From Gammaproteobacteria bacterium (GTDB lineage Bacteria; Pseudomonadota; Gammaproteobacteria; Pseudomonadales; Pseudohongiellaceae): a stretch of DNA of 64,000 nt. Location of the stretch: the NCBI GenBank assembly GCA_030831165.1, contig JAURLP010000014.1, positions 1 to 64,000 on the forward strand, in the 5' to 3' direction. The number at the start of each line of letters is the position of its first letter. The stretch's first letter is position 1. The position numbers and the translations under genes are program-made. The notes below the pieces were generated by a model. The model was not told the DNA's origin. It saw only the letters and a program-made list of their open reading frames with translations, and made no database searches. Of this stretch, positions 7,147-16,588 are shown piece by piece.

Positions 7147-9912
7147 TTAATGTGCTTCGTCCCAATTTACGCCTGAACCAATATCAACAATTAAGGGAAC
7201 ATCCAAAGATGCGGCTGAAGCCATCCTGAATTCCACTCCCTCGGATAATAAACCTAAGTCTGATTCACTGACTTCAAATACCAGCTCGTCGTGTACCTGT
7301 AGTAATAGCCGGGCATCCAAACCTGCAATGTCCAGCCAATGCTGAATATCAATCATGGCGCGTTTGATAATATCCGCTGCCGTTCCCTGCATGGGGGCAT
7401 TAATCGCCGTACGCTCCGCCGCTTTACGCAACATGCCATTGCTCGCATGAATGTCAGGTAAATACAATCTACGGCCAAATATGGTTTCTACATAACCCTG
7501 CTCATTCGCCAATTGCCTGGTATTTTCCATGTAATCTCTTACCCCGGGATATCGATGGAAATAACGCTCGACATATTCCTGAGCTTCATGACGACCGATG
7601 CCCAATTGTTTCGCCAAACCAAAAGCAGACATCCCATAGATCAAACCAAAATTAATGGCTTTGGCGCTGCGCCGCTGATCGTTCGTCACCTGATAAAGCG
7701 CTTCGCCAAAAATTTCAGCTGCAGTGGCGCGGTGAACGTCTAGGCCTTGCTGGAAAGCCATCAGCAAGCCTTCATCAGCCGACAAATGCGCCATAATACG
7801 TAACTCCACCTGGGAATAATCAGCTGCCATCAATACCTTTCCTTCATCGGCAATAAAGGCTTTACGGATACGGCGACCTTCTTCAGTACGGATAGGAATA
7901 TTTTGCAAGTTTGGATCAGTTGAAGACAGGCGACCTGTCGCTGCTACGGCCTGCTGAAAAGTACTATGAATTCGTCCGGTTTGGGGATTAACGTCCTGTG
8001 GCAGTTTATCCGTATAGGTGCTTTTTAATTTGCTGAGCGTACGGTATTCCAGCAACAATTTCGGTAAAGGATATTCAAGCGCCAATTCCTGCAATACTGG
8101 CTCCGCGGTGGAAGGCTGGCCCTTTGCGGTCTTACTGACAACAGGATAATTAAGCTTTTCATAAAAGATTTTCTGTAATTGAGCAGGCGAACCCAAATTG
8201 AATTCTTCACCGGCTAGGGCATAGGCTTCCTGTTCAAGCTCATGTAAACGCTGTGCAATCTTTTCACTTTGCTGAGCCAAACTAAAAAGATCTACACGAA
8301 TTCCTTGCTCTTCCATTGCATAAAGCGCGTCCAGAAGATCCATTTCCATATACTTATATATATCCGCAAGCTTGCCTGTTTGCTTGAGCTTTATCTCCAG
8401 ACCCTGATGCAGTCGAAAAGTAATATCTGCATTTTGTGCAGAGAAAACTGCTGCCTGTTGAATATCTACTTCTGCATAAGTCAGCTTATTGCGGCCTTTA
8501 CCAAGCAGCTCTTCCAGTAACTGCTTATCTTCCTGTAGATATGTTGATGCGAGTTTTTCAAGCGTATGTTTATGTGCAACAGAGTTTAGGACATAAGATT
8601 GCAACATGGTGTCATAGCGACAGCCTGCTAATTTGACCCCTGCGTTTGCCAGGACATGTCTCATATTTTTTAAATCATGCCCAACTTTAAGGATGCTTTG
8701 ATCTTCAAGTATTGGCCGTAATCCTGATAAGACTGTTTTGGTGTCCAGCTGCTCCGGCGCGCCATCATAAGTGTGAGCCAGTGGAATATAACTGGCCTGA
8801 CCTGGTTTAAGAGATAAGGATAGCCCAATTATTTTGGACAGCATAAATTGGGCTCCATCTGTTTCCAGAGACAGGGCGAGTCGATCGGCTTTTTTGAGGT
8901 CACTGATTAAGGCATCCAGCTGCTCAACATTTAAAATTGTTTGGTATTTAATTTCCCCAGGCGCCACAAAAACTTCGACGTCATTAAGCTTTGGGTTCTC
9001 ATTTTCTAAAAGAGACTCGCCTTCTAGCTGAACTGCTTCGGCTTTGACCCCATCCGCTTCCAACTCTTTAATCCAGGAGCGAAATTCCAGCGTGAGATAC
9101 CAGCTTAATAATGCTTCCTGGTCAGCTGGCGTATGCAAAAGCTCATTTGGCCCAACTGACAGTTCAACATCAAGTTTGATTGTTGCCAGTTCACACGATA
9201 ATCGCAGTTGATCTATATGCGCTCTTAAATTTTCACCTGCTTTCCCCTTTATTTCGTCGGCATGTTCTATCAAGGATTCTGCCGTACCATATTCTTCTAG
9301 CCACTTCACCGCCGTTTTAGGGCCAACTCCAGGAACGCCAGGAATATTGTCAGACTTATCTCCCATCAACCCCAAATAATCGATAATCTGCTCAGGGCCT
9401 AAGCCAAACTTTGTTTTTACCCCTTCTACATCCAGTACCTCCTTGCTCATGGTATTTAAAAGAGTGATATGTTCATTCACGAGTTGTGCGAGATCCTTAT
9501 CGCCCGTAGAAATTAGGGTGTTCCGTTTAAGTTCTGTTGCCTGCCGCGCCAGTGTGCCAATGACGTCATCAGCTTCAACTCCCGGTTCTATTATTAATGG
9601 CAAACCCATCGCCTTGATAATTTCGTGAATGGGCTCAATCTGGGAGCGCAGATCATCCGGCATCGGCGGTCGATGAGCCTTATATTCTTTGTAGATATCA
9701 CTACGAAAGGTCTTGCCCTTGGCATCAAACACTACCGCAATTGGAGAATCCGGATATTCCTTAATCAAACTGCGCACCATATTAATAACGCCTTTGATGG
9801 CACCAGTTGCCTGCCCTCGTGTGGTCGTTAATGGTGGCAACGCATGATAGGCGCGAAATAAATAAGAAGAACCATCAATCAGAATCAGTGGCTTGTCTGG
9901 CAGTGAACTCAT
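7147..9912 (-). CDS. polA: DNA polymerase I with a degenerate proofreading domain
   Basis: Repair and Okazaki-fragment polymerase, 921 residues. I start at ATG 9912, which has a GGTGGA ribosome site 8 nt upstream, rather than at the in-frame GTG 12 nt earlier. The 5'-nuclease domain is intact (DGSSYLFRAYHALP, EADDVIG, STGDKDLAQLV, GDKSDNIPGVPG). The polymerase domain is intact: motif A DYSQVELRIMAHLS, motif B RRSAKAINFGLIYG, motif C QVHDELVFEV. The 3'-5' exonuclease domain aligns with E. coli at a constant offset of 7, but the catalytic residues are changed: D355 is S348, D424 is M417, Y497 is F490 and D501 is N494. Only E357 (E350) remains. Proofreading is therefore very probably lost, as in Taq and Bacillus Pol I. 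Confidence 0.96.
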   Translation of the reverse strand: MSSLPDKPLILIDGSSYLFRAYHALPPLTTTRGQATGAIKGVINMVRSLIKEYPDSPIAVVFDAKGKTFRSDIYKEYKAHRPPMPDDLRSQIEPIHEIIKAMGLPLIIEPGVEADDVIGTLARQATELKRNTLISTGDKDLAQLVNEHITLLNTMSKEVLDVEGVKTKFGLGPEQIIDYLGLMGDKSDNIPGVPGVGPKTAVKWLEEYGTAESLIEHADEIKGKAGENLRAHIDQLRLSCELATIKLDVELSVGPNELLHTPADQEALLSWYLTLEFRSWIKELEADGVKAEAVQLEGESLLENENPKLNDVEVFVAPGEIKYQTILNVEQLDALISDLKKADRLALSLETDGAQFMLSKIIGLSLSLKPGQASYIPLAHTYDGAPEQLDTKTVLSGLRPILEDQSILKVGHDLKNMRHVLANAGVKLAGCRYDTMLQSYVLNSVAHKHTLEKLASTYLQEDKQLLEELLGKGRNKLTYAEVDIQQAAVFSAQNADITFRLHQGLEIKLKQTGKLADIYKYMEMDLLDALYAMEEQGIRVDLFSLAQQSEKIAQRLHELEQEAYALAGEEFNLGSPAQLQKIFYEKLNYPVVSKTAKGQPSTAEPVLQELALEYPLPKLLLEYRTLSKLKSTYTDKLPQDVNPQTGRIHSTFQQAVAATGRLSSTDPNLQNIPIRTEEGRRIRKAFIADEGKVLMAADYSQVELRIMAHLSADEGLLMAFQQGLDVHRATAAEIFGEALYQVTNDQRRSAKAINFGLIYGMSAFGLAKQLGIGRHEAQEYVERYFHRYPGVRDYMENTRQLANEQGYVETIFGRRLYLPDIHASNGMLRKAAERTAINAPMQGTAADIIKRAMIDIQHWLDIAGLDARLLLQVHDELVFEVSESDLGLLSEGVEFRMASAASLDVPLIVDIGSGVNWDEAH

Positions 9913-9961
9913 TCTGTTTTCCACCTCTGGTTCCCGATCTTCCTACTGCTCTTAATAAACC

Positions 9962-10852
9962 TCATTCTTCTATACACCTCTTTATTGATTCACTCATATC
10001 AAGCATAAAGTCAGTATAGGCTGTTTTAGTTAGCGGATACGCAAAACCCAGAACATCAATAGTGACCATGTTCATTTCACGCCCAGTTAGCTGTGCGATT
10101 TCCTCTGCATTGTTGGCGGGCTCCAGCAACAAACAGGATACTTCACTGGCTGATAATATTTCCCGGATTTGCATTATTTTCCGAATACCCGGCTGCACTT
10201 CTTCGTTGTCGGTAAAACTCGCGACATGCTGCAAGGCAAACTGTTTTTCATAGTAGGTGAAAGCATTGTGATAAACCGCAAAGGCTTTGTTCTCAAGGCT
10301 GGAGAGTAAATTCTGAATATCCTTATCGAGCAAATCCAGGGCGGCAAAAAAGTCGACCAGGTTTTTTTCGTAAGCCTCTTGGTTCAGCGCATCAATTGTG
10401 ACTAGTTTTGCTGTTAATGCCTGCGCAATCGCCCTGCCATTTTCTGTCGACAGCCAAAGATGCGGATCATTGCTATCTGTAACTGCTAGACCAGCGTCTG
10501 TAATTAAGTCATAGGCTGTGATAACTGCAGCTGAATTTCTATCAAGCAGCTGGGTAAATGCCGACTCCAGACTTGGCCCTATCCAAAGCACAAGATCAGC
10601 ATCGGCCAGTTTTTGACGTTCCGATGGCTTTAAAGCCGGATGATGGGGGTCCTGGCCAGCACCAATAATCAGCGTTGGTTCGGATACGCCCGCTGTTATT
10701 GCGGCAGCTATCATCTGCAAGGGCTTAATACTTGCGGCGACTTGGGGCTGCGCGAAGACCGAGCAACTCAAGGCAGTGTAAAGTATTAAAATGAGACTAG
10801 CTGTAAAAAGTCGAAGCAAAGCGTTTACCGAGGCTGAACCTGAAAAGCCCAC
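9962..10852 (-). CDS. znuA: Zinc ABC transporter, periplasmic binding protein ZnuA
   Basis: High-affinity zinc-binding protein that delivers Zn to the ZnuBC permease. It has 296 residues and starts with GTG. The signal peptide is at 1-34 (LILILYTALSCSVFA). Metal-ligand histidines are visible at H70/H71 (DPHHPALKPS), H131 (DPHLWLS) and H195 (VYHNAF), matching the three-His set of the cluster A-I family. The long His-rich loop of the E. coli protein is missing. The gene lies 49 bp upstream of polA on the same strand and is divergent from znuCB across a 77-bp shared promoter region. No zur gene is adjacent, unlike in Pseudomonas. Confidence 0.92.
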   Translation of the reverse strand: MGFSGSASVNALLRLFTASLILILYTALSCSVFAQPQVAASIKPLQMIAAAITAGVSEPTLIIGAGQDPHHPALKPSERQKLADADLVLWIGPSLESAFTQLLDRNSAAVITAYDLITDAGLAVTDSNDPHLWLSTENGRAIAQALTAKLVTIDALNQEAYEKNLVDFFAALDLLDKDIQNLLSSLENKAFAVYHNAFTYYEKQFALQHVASFTDNEEVQPGIRKIMQIREILSASEVSCLLLEPANNAEEIAQLTGREMNMVTIDVLGFAYPLTKTAYTDFMLDMSESIKRCIEE

Positions 10853-10929
10853 TATGATATATTACCTCGCCTTGTGCGCAAACTTGATAAGCCTTTATTG
10901 CGCATTACTGACTCTGGAGTTCATTCGGA
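10853..10929. promoter_or_regulatory. Shared znuA/znuCB promoter region, possible Zur site
   Basis: The 77-bp divergent gap must hold both promoters. An AT-rich near-palindrome, TGATATATTA, lies at about 10855-10864, directly before the znuA start, and could be part of a Zur operator. The match to the known Zur consensus is weak, so I call the region and not a defined site. Confidence 0.35.
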
Positions 10930-11724
10930 ATGACTAGCACTTTGTTAAACGCCCAGAATATTTCTTTGGCGATTGACGGCAAACAGATCCTGCAGAATAT
11001 CACTCTGCAAATTGATGAGAACCAGATAGTCACCCTGATCGGCCCCAATGGTGCTGGCAAAACCTCTTTGGTTAAATTGGTTCTGGGCTTAAGTAAACCA
11101 AGTGCTGGCTCTGTTAGCCTGCGCAAAAATTTACGTATAGGTTATATGCCGCAACGTTTGCATGTTGATAACAGCATGCCCATCTCTGTACAAAAATTTT
11201 TACAGCTCGCGGTACGCGCCAAGCCCGAACTGATCGAACAAGTGCTCAGCGAAGTGAAAGCCTCGCACTTACTACACTCTCAAATTCACTCTCTTTCTGG
11301 CGGCGAATTACAACGCGTCTTGCTGGCTCGCGCCCTGATTCAGGAACCGGAATTATTAGTATTGGATGAACCTGTTCAAGGCGTTGATATCAATGGGCAA
11401 GCCGAACTCTATACCTTGATTTCTTCCATTCGCGATAAACATCAATGTGGGATACTCATGGTTTCGCATGATCTGCATTTGGTGATGTCGGCTACTGACG
11501 AGGTGATTTGCCTGAATCAGCATGTTTGTTGTCATGGGCACCCCGAACAGGTGAGTAATGACCCTGCCTATCTTGAACTGTTTGGCAAACAACAAGCGGC
11601 TTCCCTGGCCGTCTATGCGCATCATCATAACCACAGTCATAGCCTAGATGGCGAAGTGATAGACCCTGATCACGATCAGGGCCATGCAGATGATCATAAC
11701 CATGAAGGGCCTAAGCATGGCTGA
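10930..11724 (+). CDS. znuC: Zinc ABC transporter, ATP-binding protein ZnuC
   Basis: Cytosolic ATPase that powers zinc import, 264 residues. Walker A is GPNGAGKT at 38-45, the ABC signature LSGGELQRVLLARAL, Walker B LLVLDEPVQGVD and the H-loop VSHD. The C-terminal tail (about residues 235-264) is strongly His/Asp-rich with repeated HHH, HNHSH and HADDHNH clusters, a metal-sensing or storage tail often seen in zinc transporters. The stop overlaps the start of znuB by 8 bp, so the two are co-translated. Confidence 0.95.
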   Translation: MTSTLLNAQNISLAIDGKQILQNITLQIDENQIVTLIGPNGAGKTSLVKLVLGLSKPSAGSVSLRKNLRIGYMPQRLHVDNSMPISVQKFLQLAVRAKPELIEQVLSEVKASHLLHSQIHSLSGGELQRVLLARALIQEPELLVLDEPVQGVDINGQAELYTLISSIRDKHQCGILMVSHDLHLVMSATDEVICLNQHVCCHGHPEQVSNDPAYLELFGKQQAASLAVYAHHHNHSHSLDGEVIDPDHDQGHADDHNHEGPKHG

Positions 11725-12496
11725 TTTTGTATTACGTGCGCTGGCGGCGGGTTTACTTGTTGCATTAATTACTGGTCCTCTGGGTTGCTTTGTTGTGTGG
11801 CGTCGCATGGCTTATTTTGGCGACACGCTCGCTCACTCAGCCTTACTTGGCATTTCTTTCGGCTTGCTAATGGATATCAATCTGCAGTTCGCCGTCATTC
11901 TTGCCTGCCTCGCTATCGCCCTATTATTAGTGCAAATGGAAAGCCGACATCACCTAGCTACCGATACTATTCTCGGCATTCTCGCCCACAGTTCTTTGGC
12001 TTTTGGTTTGGTTATTCTCAGTTTTACTGATGTGAATATTGATTTGATGTCTTATCTTTTTGGTGACTTGCTCACCGCTAGTAATCAAGACCTTATCTGG
12101 ATAAGCACAGGTGTTGGCGCCGCATTGCTTGTGCTCGTCCTAAGCTGGAATAAATTACTTACCATCACCTTGCACCAAGAACTCGCTCAGGTAGAAGGCT
12201 TACCCGTGGGTAAAATACGCTTGCTGCTGATGCTATTAATTGCGACGGTTATTGCACTTAGCATGAAAGTAGTGGGGATATTGCTGATCACCTCACTGAT
12301 GATAATTCCGCCAGCCTCTGCCAGAGGTTTTTCAAACTCCCCTGAAAAAATGGCCATACTTGCCAGTTTGATTGGTTGTCTGGCTGTTTGTGGCGGCTTA
12401 CTTGCTTCGTTCTATCTGGATACGCCAAGCGGCCCAAGTATTGTTGTTAGTGCAGCGGTACTTTTTATGATCAGTTCCAGCCTTAATAAAAAGTAA
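11717..12496 (+). CDS. znuB: Zinc ABC transporter, permease ZnuB
   Basis: Inner-membrane channel of the zinc importer, ABC-3 family. I start at ATG 11717 (MADFVLRALAAG), which overlaps znuC by 8 bp; an in-frame ATG at 11684 lies deep inside znuC and adds a non-family extension. This gives 259 residues with about eight hydrophobic segments. Family hallmarks include GCFVVWRRMAYFGDTLAHSALLG and the late LLIASLMIIP-like segment (here ILLITSLMIIPPASAR). It is convergent with the AraC-type gene only 4 bp away. Confidence 0.94.
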   Translation: MADFVLRALAAGLLVALITGPLGCFVVWRRMAYFGDTLAHSALLGISFGLLMDINLQFAVILACLAIALLLVQMESRHHLATDTILGILAHSSLAFGLVILSFTDVNIDLMSYLFGDLLTASNQDLIWISTGVGAALLVLVLSWNKLLTITLHQELAQVEGLPVGKIRLLLMLLIATVIALSMKVVGILLITSLMIIPPASARGFSNSPEKMAILASLIGCLAVCGGLLASFYLDTPSGPSIVVSAAVLFMISSSLNKK

Positions 12497-12500
12497 GTCT

Positions 12501-13334
12501 TCAGCTACAGCGAATGCGTTCGAGGTAAGATCCTTGCTTTACGCGATTCTGGTAGTCCAGAGGGGTGGCATTGACAAGCTTTTTAAACTCTCTGAAAAAA
12601 TGTGATTGATCACTAAAGCCCAGTTCAAAAGCCATATCTGAAAAGTTCACATGATCCATCTGATTAATCTGATATACAGCAGATTGACAACGAATAATGC
12701 GACTATAGGCCTTGGGTGACATCCCAATGTCAGCTCGAAATTGTCGTTGCAGGGTTCGGGATGTATAACCGGTTAGGGCCTCTAATTCGCGAATACGAAT
12801 ATTGCCGTTAGTGTCAAAAATTCGGCGCATGACTATGGCGGTTAATGACGAAGATTTACGTAAACTCTTATCGGAAAAAAATTGTTTGAAAGCTGCCACT
12901 TGAGAATTAAAGTTGGTTTCCTGAATAATTTCTTCAACCAGATAATTGGCTTGAGGTACCACATCTAAAAAATCAAAGCTTTTTTCAATTAAATCCTGAG
13001 CCGATATATCCAAAAAGTTCGGAATCACTCCAGAGCTAAAGCGCACCCCGAAATAGCGATGCTTGGCCTGGAATTGAGTATCAATGGCCTTCATCGGGGT
13101 CCCAAACACCAGAGCTTGGGGCTGTTTGCTATTGCAGTCGAAAATAATATCCACGCATCCGTCTGGAATAGCGAAACTGGAAGGGGCAGAGTCGCCAGTT
13201 TCGAAGCTATAAAAATGCGAAATAGCAGGGTCATGTGACTGGGCAAGAGAGTATTGGCTAGCAGCATTGAGCACCAACCACGGTTGCTTCGAACGAATAT
13301 TTGCAAGATGACTCAACAAAGATTTTATCGTCAC
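12501..13334 (-). CDS. AraC-family transcriptional regulator
   Basis: Protein of 277 residues starting at GTG. The C-terminal third has the double helix-turn-helix of the AraC family: the first helix pair in IRELEALTGYTSRTLQRQF, and the family signature AFELGFSDQSHFFREFKK with PLDYQ after it. The N-terminal part, with PDGCVDIIFD and FGVRFSSGVIPNFL, resembles the ligand-sensing domain of the DUF6597 type. It is divergent from the amine-catabolic operon starting at 13591, so it is the likely activator of that operon. The inducer cannot be read from the sequence. Confidence 0.88.
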   Translation of the reverse strand: MTIKSLLSHLANIRSKQPWLVLNAASQYSLAQSHDPAISHFYSFETGDSAPSSFAIPDGCVDIIFDCNSKQPQALVFGTPMKAIDTQFQAKHRYFGVRFSSGVIPNFLDISAQDLIEKSFDFLDVVPQANYLVEEIIQETNFNSQVAAFKQFFSDKSLRKSSSLTAIVMRRIFDTNGNIRIRELEALTGYTSRTLQRQFRADIGMSPKAYSRIIRCQSAVYQINQMDHVNFSDMAFELGFSDQSHFFREFKKLVNATPLDYQNRVKQGSYLERIRCS

Positions 13335-13590
13335 GATCTATGCCTGCAATAACCCGGAAAGAAGAGCAGCGTCAGTTCTTTGTCACACTGTGCTTTTTTG
13401 TTTTTATTCAACGCCTTGGTTTTATGTCGCAAAAGTTCTATACAAATCATATTCTCACAACTAGAGTACAACAGATATATGGGTAAGTCGACGCGCAGCC
13501 AAATGGTTTGAAGTGGGCGTTTATCTGACGTTCACTTGATGGGCCAACTATAGAAAAGCTATCTCTAGCGATATGATATGAGGTTAATTT

Positions 13591-14730
13591 ATGACACACG
13601 ATACCAAGATTGATTTTATTTACTTATCCGAAGCCGACATGATTAAAGCCGGCGTCACCGATATGCCTGGTTGTGTGGATACCATGGATGAAATGTTTAC
13701 TTTGTTATACAAGGGTGACTACCGCATGGCGGGGCCAAACAGTGACTCTCATGGCGCTATGATTACCTTCCCTGAAAACTCACCATTTCCTCTGATGCCG
13801 AAACCGACGGCTGATCGGCGTTTAATGGCGATGCCGGCATATCTTGGGGGAAACTTTCAGACCTCTGGGGTCAAGTGGTATGGGTCGAATATTGCGAATC
13901 GCGAAAAGGGCCTGCCCCGTTCTATTTTAATGTTTATTTTAAGTGATACCGATACCGGTGCTCCTCTGGCCTTCATGTCGGCAAACTTGTTGTCAGCGTA
14001 TCGAACAGGCGCCGTCCCGGGAGTAGGCGCACGCTATCTTGCCCGCAAAGATTCCAAAGTGATTGGCTTGCTTGGCCCAGGCGTGATGGCGAAAACCTCA
14101 GTCTCTGCCTTTATGGCCGTTTGCCCAGAAATCGATACATTGAAAGTTAAAGGTCGAGGTCAGCGCAGTCTTGATGCTTTTATTACCTGGCTAAATGAAA
14201 CCTTTCCGCAAATTACCAATGTCCAGGTTGTGGATGAACTGGAAGATGTGGTCAGGGATTCCGACATTGTCACTTATTGCAATTCAGGCCAGCCTGGAGA
14301 CCCGTCAACCTACCCAATTGTGAAGCGCGAATGGGTAAAACCCGGTAGTTTTTTTGCAATGCCGGCTTACTGCAGTTTAGACGACGGCATGGAGCAGGAC
14401 GATGTTCGCAAAGTGCTCGATAACACCGGCTTATATCAAGCCTGGTATGAGGAAGTACCCAAACCCGCGCATAACTATATCCCCCTGCCCGGTGTTCGTT
14501 TTATGGATATGATCGCAGAAGGCAAGCTCAGCCTAGATCAACTTGAGGACGTCGGAAAAATTACCGCTGGCGAGGCGCCTGGGCGAAAAAATGACGATGA
14601 AATCATCATTATGTCGGTAGGGGGCATGCCAGTAGAAGATGTGGCCTGGGCCACCATGGTATATCGTAATGCCTTGGAAAAAGGCATTGGGGTGAAATTG
14701 AATCTTTGGGACGAGCCGGTACTAAAATAA
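13591..14730 (+). CDS. Ornithine cyclodeaminase/mu-crystallin family protein
   Basis: Protein of 379 residues, longer than most ornithine cyclodeaminases (about 310-350). The central NAD(P)-binding loop is GLLGPGVMA at about 159-167, preceded by the family stretch SAYRTGAVPGVGARYLA; the conserved lysine is K95 in GVKWYGSN. Family members do cyclodeamination, imine or ketimine reduction, or oxidative deamination. Some long relatives next to RidA and a FAD oxidase are, as I recall, named tyramine oxidase subunit B, which makes a role in biogenic-amine oxidation possible. It is first in a four-gene operon under the AraC regulator. The exact reaction is not certain. Confidence 0.8.
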   Translation: MTHDTKIDFIYLSEADMIKAGVTDMPGCVDTMDEMFTLLYKGDYRMAGPNSDSHGAMITFPENSPFPLMPKPTADRRLMAMPAYLGGNFQTSGVKWYGSNIANREKGLPRSILMFILSDTDTGAPLAFMSANLLSAYRTGAVPGVGARYLARKDSKVIGLLGPGVMAKTSVSAFMAVCPEIDTLKVKGRGQRSLDAFITWLNETFPQITNVQVVDELEDVVRDSDIVTYCNSGQPGDPSTYPIVKREWVKPGSFFAMPAYCSLDDGMEQDDVRKVLDNTGLYQAWYEEVPKPAHNYIPLPGVRFMDMIAEGKLSLDQLEDVGKITAGEAPGRKNDDEIIIMSVGGMPVEDVAWATMVYRNALEKGIGVKLNLWDEPVLK

Positions 14731-14789
14731 GAACAGCGCTATTTTCTATGCATCTTGATTAACAGCCCTACCGAATATTTGAAAAAAAC

Positions 14790-15212
14790 ATGAGCACTAT
14801 AGTAAAAGTAAAAACCGGATCAAAGCTTGAAGAGATCGCCAGTTATTCCCGGGCAGTTATGGTTGATAACTGGATTTATGTTTCCAACACAGCTGGGCGT
14901 AACCCCGTCACACAAGAAATTCCAGAAGACATCCTCGAACAAACACAGCAAGTCTTCGACAATATCGAGCGAGCGCTTGCTGCAGTTGATGCGACCTTGG
15001 CCGACGTTGTAATGTCGCGCGTTTTTATTCAAAACCCAGCCGACACGCATAACGTTATGCAATTTATTGGAACAAAATTTCGCGGAATAAACCCAGCCAC
15101 CACAGTCACCAATCCACCACTGGGTTCTGCAGAGTACAAAGTAGAGATTGAGGTAACGGCCTACCGTGGAGCAGCGTCGGCGCAAGTTGAAGAAATACTG
15201 ATCTCAGTTTAA
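14790..15212 (+). CDS. RidA family (YjgF/YER057c/UK114) deaminase
   Basis: Protein of 140 residues of the Rid superfamily, which hydrolyses reactive enamine/imine intermediates to keto products and ammonia. Visible family features are SRAVMVDNWIYVSNTAGRNP, the central QQVFDNIERALAAVDATLADVV helix region, and a conserved arginine in MSRVFIQN. It sits 59 bp after the cyclodeaminase-like gene and 45 bp before the FAD oxidase. Clearing the imine made by an amine or amino-acid oxidase is a natural job for it here. Confidence 0.88.
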   Translation: MSTIVKVKTGSKLEEIASYSRAVMVDNWIYVSNTAGRNPVTQEIPEDILEQTQQVFDNIERALAAVDATLADVVMSRVFIQNPADTHNVMQFIGTKFRGINPATTVTNPPLGSAEYKVEIEVTAYRGAASAQVEEILISV

Positions 15213-15257
15213 TAAAGCTGGAAAGCACCCCCCAATTATTATGTTTGGTACCTGGCA

Positions 15258-16550
15258 ATGACAACAACTCTGAAAAAGATTGAAACACCAGATACATTAC
15301 CTGAATCTACCAGCGTCGTAATTATCGGTGGTGGCATTGTCGGCGTCAGTGCAGCGCTCACTTTAGCCGAGCGCAATATCCCGGTAGTGTTGCTTGAAAA
15401 AGGTCACATCGCCGGTGAACAATCTTCCAGAAACCTTGGCTGGATTCGAAAAACCAATCGACATATAGACGACGTGCCATTGGCTCAGGCGGCAGATAAA
15501 CTCTGGAATGAATTGCCTGAACGCATTGGACAAAACGTTGGTTACAAACAATCAGGGATTCTGTTTTTAGCAAAAACCGATACACAGTTGGCCATGCAGG
15601 AAAGCTGGCTTAAGTCGGTAGAATCTTTAGCTTTGGATTCCAGGCTGCTTAGTACAGAACAAATTAAACAGCATGTGCCGGGTGGACAAGCGAACTGGGT
15701 TGGTGGTTTGTATACGCCGTCCGATGGTTGTGCCGAACCCTCCATTACCGTCCCCGCCATGGCGCAGTCTGCCATTAAAAAAGGTGCAAGCATCATTCAA
15801 CATTGTGCCGTGCGTTCACTTTCTACAAGCGCGGGAAAAGTGAGTGGCGTTATCACAGAGAAGGGCGAAATACGCTGCGATAATGTGCTGTTAGCAGGCG
15901 GCGCTTGGTCACGTCGCTTCCTGGGCAACCTGGGTGTGTCCTTACCAACATTAGGTTTAATTTGTTCTGTATTGCGCACCAAAGCCTTGGATGGCCCCAC
16001 GGATATTGCCGTAGGCGGTCCGGATTTTTCGTTTAGAAAACACATCGATGGCGGATTTATTATTACTCAACGGGGCAAGCTTGATGCACCGCTTACACTT
16101 GATCACTTGTTAGTTGGGCGGCGCTATCTGGAACAGCTGCGTACGCAACGCAGCTTTTTACGCATCTCGCTTGGTCCTTATTTTTTGAAGGATTTAGCGA
16201 TAGCACGGCGCTGGGCCGCAACAGATATTTCACCCTTTGAAAAAATTCGAACCATGAATCCAGCTGTTAATGAAGGCTTAAACGCTGACGCTTTAAACAA
16301 CCTGAGCCAGGCTTGGCCTGTATTTAATGACGCTGAGGTGGATGAAGCATGGGCCGGCTTAATTGATGTGACGCCCGATTCAAACCCGGTTATTGATCAA
16401 ATAAGTCAGCTTCCTGGGCTGTGCATCGCCACCGGTTTTTCCGGCCATGGTTTTGGCACGGGCCCGGCAGCTGGGCAATTAGCCGCCGACTTAGTGACAA
16501 ACTCGACACCGCTTATTGACCCAAGCCCCTATCGTTTCAATAGGTTATAA
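15258..16550 (+). CDS. FAD-dependent oxidoreductase, D-amino-acid oxidase (DAO) family
   Basis: Flavoenzyme of 430 residues. The FAD-binding loop is GGGIVGVSAALTLAERN at residues 24-40, with the acidic ribose-binding strand VVLLEKG after it and GEQSSRNLGWIR next. The C-terminal FAD motif appears in GLCIATGFSGHGFGTGPAAG. The family oxidises amines or amino acids (sarcosine, D-amino acids, putrescine derivatives) to imines. The neighbours RidA, cyclodeaminase-like protein and permease fit uptake and oxidative deamination of one amine or amino acid. There is no signal peptide, so it is probably cytosolic. The substrate is unknown. Confidence 0.87.
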   Translation: MTTTLKKIETPDTLPESTSVVIIGGGIVGVSAALTLAERNIPVVLLEKGHIAGEQSSRNLGWIRKTNRHIDDVPLAQAADKLWNELPERIGQNVGYKQSGILFLAKTDTQLAMQESWLKSVESLALDSRLLSTEQIKQHVPGGQANWVGGLYTPSDGCAEPSITVPAMAQSAIKKGASIIQHCAVRSLSTSAGKVSGVITEKGEIRCDNVLLAGGAWSRRFLGNLGVSLPTLGLICSVLRTKALDGPTDIAVGGPDFSFRKHIDGGFIITQRGKLDAPLTLDHLLVGRRYLEQLRTQRSFLRISLGPYFLKDLAIARRWAATDISPFEKIRTMNPAVNEGLNADALNNLSQAWPVFNDAEVDEAWAGLIDVTPDSNPVIDQISQLPGLCIATGFSGHGFGTGPAAGQLAADLVTNSTPLIDPSPYRFNRL

Positions 16551-16588
16551 ATTACTTATTGGCATTGAGGTGACTTTTGGAGCGCAAG

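Noticed and set aside
10853-10929. A firm Zur operator between znuA and znuC
   Set aside because: The AT-rich near-palindrome does not match the known consensus well enough to call the site itself.
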